From: an uncultured Aquimarina sp. | GTDB taxonomy: Bacteria > Bacteroidota > Bacteroidia > Flavobacteriales > Flavobacteriaceae | Direction of reading: 5' to 3' | DNA length: 35,462 nt | Assembly (NCBI GenBank): GCA_947493035.1 | Contig: CANLOW010000015.1 | Coordinates: 1 to 35,462 of the forward strand | In this document: piece by piece, positions 8,208 through 14,614 of the stretch | How positions within the stretch are numbered: the first letter of the stretch is position 1 | Layout: every line of letters begins with the position of its first letter | The notes under the pieces: generated by a model | What the model saw: only the letters and a program-made list of their open reading frames with translations | The model's database searches: none | What the model was told of the DNA's origin: nothing | Translations under genes and position numbers: made by a program

Positions 8208-10190
8208 ATGAAAATAAAATACATACAAACAAGCATATTAGCGGCTTTCTTGGCTTTCAATGGTGTAACCGCTCAAGAGAAGAAAATAGAAAGAGCTAAT
8301 AAAGATTTTGAACAATACGCATATATAGATGCAAGAGATGCTTATCTAAGTGTTGCTAAAAAAGGGTATTCATCTCAAGATCTTTTTGAAAAACTAGGAG
8401 ACTCTTACTATTATAATGCAGACCTTGCTAATGCCTCTAAATGGTATGGTAAGTTGTATGACGAATATTCTAGTACAATGAAACCCGAATATTTGTTTCG
8501 TTATAGCCATGCTTTAAAGAATGTTGGACAATACGAGCTGTCTGATAATGTTATGGAACAGTTTGATGAAGAGACGGGTAAAGATGAACGTAGAGCTAAA
8601 TTATTTAGAAAAGACAGAAATTATCTAGATTTAATAGATAAGCAATCTGGGAAATTTAAAGTTTATAATGTAGAGAATATAAATACTTCAGGTTCAGATT
8701 TTGGGCCAAGCTTTTATGGTAAAGATGCCGTTTATTTTGCTTCCGATCGATCTAATGGAGCTTCAGAAAATATTCATGATTGGACAAATGCACCTTTTTT
8801 AAATCTTTTTAGTGCTGATAGAGAATCAGATGGGAAATCGACATTATTTAACCCTATAGAGACTAAAGGTGCTATAAATACAAAGTATCATGAATCATCT
8901 ACCGTTTTCACAAAAGATGGCCGTACGATGTATTTTACTAGAAATAATTATACAGGTAAAAGAAGAAAATCTGATGCTAATGGAACGACGAAATTAAAGC
9001 TTTACAAGGCAAGTTTAAAAAATGATAAATGGACAGATATAAGAGAATTGCCATTCAATAGTGACGAATATTCAGTAGCGCATCCTGCACTTTCAGCAGA
9101 TGAATCAAGACTATATTTCGCTAGTGATATGCCAGGTACAGAAGGACTTTCAGATATTTATTTTGTAAAGGTTTTAGGAGAGAATACGTACGGAGAGCCT
9201 ATTAATCTTGGAAAAAATATTAATACAGAAGGAAGAGAAACATTTCCATTTATTACAGAAAAAGGAGATTTGTTTTTTGCAAGTGATGGTCATATCGGAT
9301 TAGGAGGATTAGATGTTTTTGTAGCAAAACCTTCGCTAAAAGGGAAATACAAAGAGCCTTATAATGTGGGAAAACCGATTAATAGCCCCGATGATGATTT
9401 CTCGTTCATATTAGATGAAGACGATAAGATTGGATATTTTACAAGTAATCGATTAGGAGGTTTGGGAAGTGATGATATTTATGCTTTTCAACAGATAGAT
9501 GACTTAATAACTAACTGTAACCAATACTTAAAAGGAACGGTAACAGATGCAGAAACCAGAGCTCTTTTGCCAGGAGCTAGAGTTACTTTATTTAATGAAA
9601 AGTTAGAAAAACTTACTTCGACAATAGCTGATAAAAATGCTAAATATCAATTGCCAATAGAGTGTGATGAAAAATATGTGATAAGAGCTGAAGAAGGAGA
9701 TTATAAGCCTACAGAATTAGATTTTGCATCTAGTACAGTATTTGAGTTCGAACACAATCAACCATTACAGCTAAGAAAGGGCGCGCCAATTATCAATAAT
9801 ATTAAAACAAAAGTAGGGGATGATTTAGCTAAAGTTTTACAATTAAATCCGATCTACTTCGATTTTGATAAAGATTTTATTCGTCCAGATGCAGCTATAG
9901 AATTAGAAAAAGTAATTGCAGTAATGAAAGAATACCCTAAAATGGATATCGATGTTCGAAGTCATACAGATAGTAGAGCACCATTTGCTTATAATATTGA
10001 TTTAAGTACAAGAAGAAATAAGAACACTATAAAATACATTGTTGAAAAGGGAGGAATCTCTAGAAGCCGATTAACAGGGCGTGGGTACGGTGAGATCGAA
10101 TTGACTAATGAATGTAGTGACGGTGTAGATTGTACTGAAGAACAACACCAATTGAATAGACGAAGTGAATTCATAATAGTAAGACAGTGA
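8208..10190 (+). CDS. OmpA family protein with TPR-like, PD40 and carboxypeptidase-regulatory-like domains
   Basis: The 660-aa product has a signal peptide (about 1-22, ending VTAQ), then a TPR-like helical stretch (about 25-125, with LFEKLGDSYYYNADLANASKWY). PD40/WD40-like propeller blades follow (about 150-430: YFASDRSNG, MYFTRNNY, LYFASDMPG, LFFASDGHIGLGGLDVF, GYFTSNRLGGLGSDDIYAF). Next is a small beta-sandwich (about 440-520, beginning KGTVTDAETRALLPGARV), and last a C-terminal OmpA peptidoglycan-binding domain (about 545-660, with IYFDFDK, HTDSRAP and NRRSEFIIV). This matches the OmpA-type partners found next to PorP/SprF genes, and PorE of the T9SS has a related order of domains. It probably links the outer-membrane PorP/SprF complex to peptidoglycan. 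It lies 11 bases after the porP/sprF gene, so the two are likely co-transcribed. Confidence 0.92.
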   Translation: MKIKYIQTSILAAFLAFNGVTAQEKKIERANKDFEQYAYIDARDAYLSVAKKGYSSQDLFEKLGDSYYYNADLANASKWYGKLYDEYSSTMKPEYLFRYSHALKNVGQYELSDNVMEQFDEETGKDERRAKLFRKDRNYLDLIDKQSGKFKVYNVENINTSGSDFGPSFYGKDAVYFASDRSNGASENIHDWTNAPFLNLFSADRESDGKSTLFNPIETKGAINTKYHESSTVFTKDGRTMYFTRNNYTGKRRKSDANGTTKLKLYKASLKNDKWTDIRELPFNSDEYSVAHPALSADESRLYFASDMPGTEGLSDIYFVKVLGENTYGEPINLGKNINTEGRETFPFITEKGDLFFASDGHIGLGGLDVFVAKPSLKGKYKEPYNVGKPINSPDDDFSFILDEDDKIGYFTSNRLGGLGSDDIYAFQQIDDLITNCNQYLKGTVTDAETRALLPGARVTLFNEKLEKLTSTIADKNAKYQLPIECDEKYVIRAEEGDYKPTELDFASSTVFEFEHNQPLQLRKGAPIINNIKTKVGDDLAKVLQLNPIYFDFDKDFIRPDAAIELEKVIAVMKEYPKMDIDVRSHTDSRAPFAYNIDLSTRRNKNTIKYIVEKGGISRSRLTGRGYGEIELTNECSDGVDCTEEQHQLNRRSEFIIVRQ

Positions 10191-10191
10191 G

Positions 10192-10224
10192 TAGTTTTTG
10201 TGTAGTAGAGTAGTATTTGTTTGA
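10192..10224 (+). repeat. Direct repeat copy 1, next to OmpA-gene terminator
   Basis: This 33-base segment begins TAGTTTTTGTGTAGTA and ends TAGTATTTGTTTGA. It recurs 171 bases downstream (10363-10394) with a single-base length difference. Each copy is followed within six bases by a terminator-like hairpin, so repeat plus hairpin was duplicated as a unit. Confidence 0.8.
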
Positions 10225-10230
10225 TTAATG

Positions 10231-10260
10231 GCGTTACCTCGCACAAGGGTAACGCTTTTT
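10231..10260 (+). terminator. Rho-independent terminator of the adhesin/porP/ompA run
   Basis: An 8-bp perfect stem (GCGTTACC at 10231-10238, GGTAACGC at 10248-10255) is followed directly by TTTTT, 40 bases after the stop of the OmpA gene. It has the standard intrinsic terminator layout. Confidence 0.82.
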
Positions 10261-10362
10261 AAACCCGTATTTAGCAAAAATGGTAAAACGATTTATTGAT
10301 AAGAGTTTCACATAATATATATCTGATAGTTTTTCTATTAGATAATCGGAAAAAACAATAGT

Positions 10363-10394
10363 TAGTTTTTGTGTAGTAAGTAGTATTTGTTTGA
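10363..10394 (+). repeat. Direct repeat copy 2
   Basis: This is the second copy of the segment at 10192-10224, identical except for one base missing in the middle. It is also followed by a hairpin, but here no gene precedes it. The ~100 bases before it (10261-10362) show no gene. The copy may be the 3' end of a gene that was lost. Confidence 0.8.
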
Positions 10395-10399
10395 AGAAA

Positions 10400-10427
10400 G
10401 CGTCATCTTGTATAAGATGGCGCTTTT
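10400..10427 (+). terminator. Second, diverged copy of the terminator
   Basis: The stem GCGTCATCTT (10400-10409) pairs with AAGATGGCGC (10414-10423), ten pairs including one G-T, with loop GTAT and a TTTT tract. Compared with the hairpin at 10231-10255, bases have changed on both arms while pairing is kept, so the structure seems to have been maintained after duplication. Confidence 0.72.
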
Positions 10428-10516
10428 CATCTTTAAGGAGATTTTATATTGGCACATTCAGAATACCCCAAACCTTTGTATTTTAAATGTTTTTGTGGTA
10501 AATTATAGTAAATAAG

Positions 10517-10554
10517 AACCCCGAAAACAGCTGTAGAGAGCTAAAAACGGGGTT
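10517..10554 (+). other. Two-tier hairpin ahead of the transposase remnant
   Basis: AACCCCG (10517-10523) pairs with CGGGGTT (10548-10554). Inside the loop, AGCT at 10529-10532 can pair with AGCT at 10539-10542. A T-run follows (10558-10562). Such hairpins often sit at insertion-sequence ends and block read-through into the transposase; it could also be an ordinary terminator. I could not fix the outer end of the element. Confidence 0.5.
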
Positions 10555-10571
10555 TACTTTTTACGTTATTT

Positions 10572-10898
10572 ATGAAATTACAAAGAATTAGTAATTTTCA
10601 GCATGAATTTTCATTTTTATCTGCTAAAGAAAATTTAGATGCTTTTCATACTCGTTTTCTAGAAAGTGATCTTGGTAAGATTTATCAATCTATTCCTTGG
10701 GGTTCCTTTGTTGAAAAATTAGGAGTTAAAGAAAATTCTTTAGGTTCTAAAATGCTTTTTAGTCCAAGAGGTCGTATTGGTTTAATGATCTTGAAGCATT
10801 ATGCATGCTGTTCGGATAAAAAGCTCATTGAACAATTGAATAGCAATATTGATTATCAATATTTATGCAATAATCCAAAGTCGAAGGGAGTCCAATAA
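10572..10898 (+). pseudogene. Truncated IS transposase (DUF772 / InsH N-terminal type)
   Basis: The 108-residue frame resembles only the N-terminal part of DDE transposases of the IS5/IS1182 kind: SPRGRIGLMILKHYACCSD followed by KKLIEQLNSNIDYQYLC matches the DUF772 pattern in which a short helical domain precedes the catalytic domain. Full-length proteins have some 400 or more residues, so the whole DDE catalytic part is missing. Similarity stops at about residue 100 (near base 10870), and the last codons are simply the antisense of the neighbouring DUF2459 gene. The element has therefore lost its right side by deletion or recombination and should be inactive. Confidence 0.75.
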
Positions 10899-11500
10899 GA
10901 AGATTTTAGACCAGCAGTTTTGAATCCAGTATTTATCCAAGTATTGCATGTTTTAAAACAAGAATAGCTCCCTTTTGCTTTATAAAAGTCATCGTTAGAG
11001 GTATAGCTTTTATCTTCTAGGAGTATTTTTTGCCCATTTTTATCTATAATAAAATGACTCAGTAAATAATTTTCAAGTTTTTGAAACTCTTCTTTACTAA
11101 CGGGTATTTCGATCCATTTTTTTCTTGGTTGATAATATTTAGTAATATGTATCAAGGATGAATTATTGAGAAATAATGCTGAAAATGCATTTGAAAACGT
11201 AAGATCTGCCCATGTCGGAGTGTTGATATAGAAATTCTCATCACCCCACCCAAAGGCAATATAATTTGTCTTTTCAACCTCTAAAATACCTTTTAAAAGT
11301 TCGTCATTCATCTTGTCTTTAGGTAAAGCTAAATCAAGATGAACACCATTTGTTTTTAAAAATATAGATGTAAACAGAGGAGCGTCAGTGTTTCTTTTTG
11401 AGATAGTAATCTTCGAAAATACTAATGCTATTATAAGATAGCACAGTATAATTCCTAGTAATAGTAGAAATGATTTTAAAGTTAATTTTAGAACTCTCAT
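10856..11500 (-). CDS. DUF2459 (TIGR02117-like) family membrane-anchored protein
   Basis: The 214-aa product has one N-terminal hydrophobic helix (about 9-28), then a periplasmic or extracellular domain. Recognisable family features are KTNGVHLDLALP (about 49-60), FGWGDENFYINTPTWADL (about 83-100), and a C-terminal block ending NTWINTGFKTAGLKSS then YWTPFDFGLL. This family is conserved but has no established function; some members lie near urease genes, hence an old name, and nothing here links it to urease. The stop codon lies at the border with the transposase remnant, and the two frames overlap tail to tail by 43 bases. The C-terminus appears nearly intact, because the WTPFD block is normally last, but the final HKY may come from the junction. 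A perfect inverted repeat lies 37 bases upstream of the start. Confidence 0.75.
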   Translation of the reverse strand: MRVLKLTLKSFLLLLGIILCYLIIALVFSKITISKRNTDAPLFTSIFLKTNGVHLDLALPKDKMNDELLKGILEVEKTNYIAFGWGDENFYINTPTWADLTFSNAFSALFLNNSSLIHITKYYQPRKKWIEIPVSKEEFQKLENYLLSHFIIDKNGQKILLEDKSYTSNDDFYKAKGSYSCFKTCNTWINTGFKTAGLKSSYWTPFDFGLLHKY

Positions 11501-11536
11501 TTAGCCTACTCTAAGTTTTTAAAATATATCTATATC

Positions 11537-11589
11537 CTATTATCAATCTTAAGTAAGAGGAGTAATCGCTTACTTAAGATTGATAATAG
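11537..11589. repeat. Perfect 21-bp inverted repeat with 11-base loop
   Basis: The arms 11537-11557 and 11569-11589 are exact reverse complements (outer end CTATTATCAATC, inner end CTTAAGTAAG), with loop AGGAGTAATCG. It lies downstream of the SPOR gene and upstream of the DUF2459 gene, both read leftward. It could terminate the SPOR transcript, although no T-run follows in that direction. It could also be an operator, or the remnant of a small inverted-repeat element. A second small inverted repeat, TAGCTG/CAGCTA, lies just to its right. Confidence 0.75.
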
Positions 11590-11669
11590 CTTTAGGCCTA
11601 GCTGAAAATATTAAAGACAGCTAACTATAATATAAAGACATTTATTTTTAGATAAAAAACTTAAACAGA

Positions 11670-12272
11670 CTAGTAAGCCTCTTCAATTCGCACACGCTTT
11701 CCGTTTTGGTATGAGCCGATGAAAGCATCTTCAAAGCCTAAACGGACTAAGTCTTTACGAAACTGTTGAGCTTCTTCTAATGTAGAAAAAGCACCTAATG
11801 AATACTTATAGAATTTCCCTTTTTTTACTTCCTGAAATTGTGCAAGATCATCAGAGGTTAAAGAGATGTTATTATCCGTAAACGCTGCGACTTGTACGGC
11901 ATAGATCAATTCATCTTTTATAGAGCCAGCACTACTGTCATTTGTAAGCTCATCGTAATTGTCGTTCGCATGTATAGCAATACGATCATTAACTATAGAA
12001 TCTAATTTAGACTGATTTACTACAAATTCTCCTTCGTTTAAAAAAGTATTTTGATTTTTAACTTTATCTTTAGTTAACCATAAAAAAAGAAAGGCTAATG
12101 CTGTAAGAAATAGTAAACCAGCAATTGCACCAATTATATTTCTTTGTTTGGCTGTGCTTTCTGTAGCTTTTTCTTTTTCTTCCAATTCAATTTTTAGATC
12201 AATATTAGAAGTCTGTAGTGATTCGACTTTGTTTTTTAAATCCAATAGATCTTGTTCTTCTATGATTGGCAT
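11670..12272 (-). CDS. SPOR domain-containing inner-membrane protein
   Basis: The 200-aa product has a coiled-coil-like cytoplasmic N-terminus (about 5-40, rich in E, K and L). One transmembrane helix follows (about 46-67, IIGAIAGLLFLTALAFLFLW), then a linker and a C-terminal SPOR domain (about 122-200: YAVQVAAFTDNN, YKYSLGAFSTLEEAQQFRKDL, AFIGSYQNGKRV). SPOR domains bind glycan strands stripped of stem peptides at division sites, and the layout resembles bitopic cell-division or envelope proteins. It is apparently a single transcription unit: 167 bases and a hairpin separate it from recQ. TATATTTA, read leftward at 12306-12299, resembles the Bacteroidota -7 box TAnnTTTG. The domain call is strong; the exact role is unknown. 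Confidence 0.85.
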   Translation of the reverse strand: MPIIEEQDLLDLKNKVESLQTSNIDLKIELEEKEKATESTAKQRNIIGAIAGLLFLTALAFLFLWLTKDKVKNQNTFLNEGEFVVNQSKLDSIVNDRIAIHANDNYDELTNDSSAGSIKDELIYAVQVAAFTDNNISLTSDDLAQFQEVKKGKFYKYSLGAFSTLEEAQQFRKDLVRLGFEDAFIGSYQNGKRVRIEEAY

Positions 12273-12381
12273 GAATTATGATTTTTATATTACTTAAGTA
12301 AATATAACTAAGAATTTTAACGAATCGATGAAATACAGCATAAATCTTAATTTTTTGACATCGAAAAAGGATGAAATATTA

Positions 12382-12400
12382 TAAAGCTACTATAGCTTTA
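12382..12400 (-). terminator. Hairpin terminator after recQ
   Basis: Read leftward, TAAAGCTA pairs perfectly with TAGCTTTA around a three-base loop and is followed by TAATATTT, 39 bases after the recQ stop. It plausibly ends the LOG/M1-like/E1/recQ transcript. Confidence 0.5.
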
Positions 12401-12439
12401 CTTCTTAAAATTGACTGTTTTATATATTAATGAGTTAGT

Positions 12440-14554
12440 TTACTGATGTGAAACTTTTAGTAGAGTTAGAGCGATACGTATCGTTTCGTAATCTATTTTT
12501 TCTTCAAAATGGTCAAAATAGTGTTTTAAAGATTGATTTTCATCTAATTGCTCATAAGCTTTAGTCATCGCTTTCAAGTCATCTAAGGAAATCAATTCGT
12601 CTAAAGGAAGTTTTTGGTTTGTTTCATATACTTTACATAAATGAGAAATTATCGTTGAAGGTTGGATACTTCTTTTAGCGGCAATTTCAGCAACACTTTT
12701 TCCTTCTAAAAATAAATCGGCACTAACTTGATAAGTCGGGATTTTACTTTTTGAAGTAGCTCGTTTATTTTTATGAAAACCAATAATTGCTTTAATGAAT
12801 TCATAACCATAAGTTTCCATTTTACGTTTTCCGACACCACTAATTTGACTAAAATCCTCATCGGTCATAGGGCGTTCTCGCTCCATTTCTTTAAGAGCAG
12901 CATCACTAAATATTTGATATGCTGGGATATTAGATTCTCTAGACAATCGAAGTCTTAATTCGCGTAAATGTTCGAATAGTGTATCTGCTTTCTTTGCTTT
13001 TGGTTTCGCAGATAACACTTTTTCGGGTTTCGTAACAATGTGTGCTAATTGCACTTTTTGTTTTTCGAATAATATTTTTTTTGAGAGCTCTGTAAGTCTT
13101 AACCTGCTATTCTCGTGAAAAGCGATTTCTATGAGTCCTTGGTTGGTCATTTGGATAAGGTATTGTTGCCAATCTTTCCAAGAGGCTTCTTTACCAATGC
13201 CATATGTCGAGAGTTGTTGATAGTTTTTCTCTTGTATGTTAGCATTTTGAGAACCACGAAGTACATCTACAATTGTAGCCATGTTTTCAGATTCATTGAC
13301 ACGAACGATAGTGGATAATGCTTTTTGAGCGTGAACCGTTCCATCAAAAAATTTAGGAGGGCGCTTACAAATATCACAATTGCCACAATCTTCTTCTAAT
13401 ATCTCTCCAAAATAACTAAGAAGTACTTTTCGTCTACAGCTCAATGCTTCAGCATACTGTTTCATGCGATCTAGCTTCGCTAATTGAACATCTTCATTAG
13501 CACTATCCATAGCAAATTTTTGTAGCTGTATGACATCTGCATAACTATGAAAAAGTAACGTATCAGACGATAACCCATCTCGGCCCGCTCGGCCTATTTC
13601 TTGATAGTAACCCTCTATGTTTTTTGGTAAATTGTAGTGTATTACCCAGCGCACATTCGATTTGTCAATCCCCATACCAAAGGCAACGGTAGCGCAAACT
13701 ATTTGTATATCATCATTGATATAAGCATTTTGTACAAGTTCTCTTTCGTCATAGGTTAGGCCAGCATGATATGCTTTAGCTTTAAAGCCTTCGGTAGCAA
13801 GTTTCGATGCTAAGCTTTCAGTTCCTTTTCGGCTGGTGCAATATATGATCCCAGACTCATTAGGCCGATCATCTAAAAAATCTAGAATTTTTCGAACACG
13901 ATCAGTTCCACTTCTGACGGTTAAGCTTAAATTTTTTCTATCAAAAGAACTAATATGCTCTTTAGGGTTGGGTAAATTTAATTGATTGATAATATCTCCT
14001 CGAGTCGCTTTGTCAGCAGTTGCTGTTAATGCAATAATTGGAGTAGAGGGGAAGCGATTTTTTAAAAAACCTAATTTGGTATATGCAGGTCTAAAATCAT
14101 GGCCCCAAGCCGAAATACAATGTGCTTCGTCAATTGCAATTAAGCTAATGGTAACATTATCTACTATTCCTTTTAGAGCAGCTAAACTTTCAGGGGCAAC
14201 ATATAAGAGTTTAAATTCTCCTGAAATAACTTTTGAAAAAACCTCATTATGCTCACCAGCTTGTTGACTACTATTGATATAAGCAGCACCGATTCCTATA
14301 GCATTTAATCCATCAACTTGATCTTTCATTAAAGCGATCAAAGGAGAAATGACTAAAGTTAAACCGGGTAATACAGTGGCCGGGAGTTGGTAACATATGG
14401 ATTTACCACCACCTGTTGGCATAATGACCATATTATCATGTCCTTCGAATATCGAATTTATAATTTCTTCTTGCCCTGTTCGAAAAGAGGTGTATCCGAA
14501 ATATGTTTTTAGATTTTCTAAAAGTTGTCTTTTTCGATCTATAATTTCAGACAT
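12440..14554 (-). CDS. recQ: ATP-dependent DNA helicase RecQ
   Basis: The 704-aa product is a complete RecQ. Motif I is MPTGGGKS (about 45-52) and motif II is DEAH (142-145, in AIDEAHCISAWGHDFRP). TATAD belongs to motif III, and motif VI reads EIGRAGRDG. The zinc site has four cysteines in CRRKVLL...EEDCGNCDIC. An RQC winged-helix region follows, then an HRDC domain (LFEHLRELRLRLSRE... ISGVGKRKMETYG). A C-terminal helix-turn-helix extension (FLEGKSVAEIAAKRSIQPSTII) is common in Bacteroidota RecQ. It unwinds DNA 3'-5' in recombination and replication-fork repair in the cytoplasm. It lies 60 bases after the E1 gene on the same strand and is probably the last gene of that transcript. All key residues appear intact. 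Confidence 0.97.
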   Translation of the reverse strand: MSEIIDRKRQLLENLKTYFGYTSFRTGQEEIINSIFEGHDNMVIMPTGGGKSICYQLPATVLPGLTLVISPLIALMKDQVDGLNAIGIGAAYINSSQQAGEHNEVFSKVISGEFKLLYVAPESLAALKGIVDNVTISLIAIDEAHCISAWGHDFRPAYTKLGFLKNRFPSTPIIALTATADKATRGDIINQLNLPNPKEHISSFDRKNLSLTVRSGTDRVRKILDFLDDRPNESGIIYCTSRKGTESLASKLATEGFKAKAYHAGLTYDERELVQNAYINDDIQIVCATVAFGMGIDKSNVRWVIHYNLPKNIEGYYQEIGRAGRDGLSSDTLLFHSYADVIQLQKFAMDSANEDVQLAKLDRMKQYAEALSCRRKVLLSYFGEILEEDCGNCDICKRPPKFFDGTVHAQKALSTIVRVNESENMATIVDVLRGSQNANIQEKNYQQLSTYGIGKEASWKDWQQYLIQMTNQGLIEIAFHENSRLRLTELSKKILFEKQKVQLAHIVTKPEKVLSAKPKAKKADTLFEHLRELRLRLSRESNIPAYQIFSDAALKEMERERPMTDEDFSQISGVGKRKMETYGYEFIKAIIGFHKNKRATSKSKIPTYQVSADLFLEGKSVAEIAAKRSIQPSTIISHLCKVYETNQKLPLDELISLDDLKAMTKAYEQLDENQSLKHYFDHFEEKIDYETIRIALTLLKVSHQ

Positions 14555-14614
14555 TTAAAACAAAATTATTTAAAGAATCAAGTAAGTGTCAAATTAGATG
14601 CTAAACCTTACTGT

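Noticed and set aside
9989..10277. Minus-strand frames over the 3' end of the OmpA gene
   Set aside because: They overlap the well-supported OmpA domain and run through its terminator hairpin, and they resemble no known protein.
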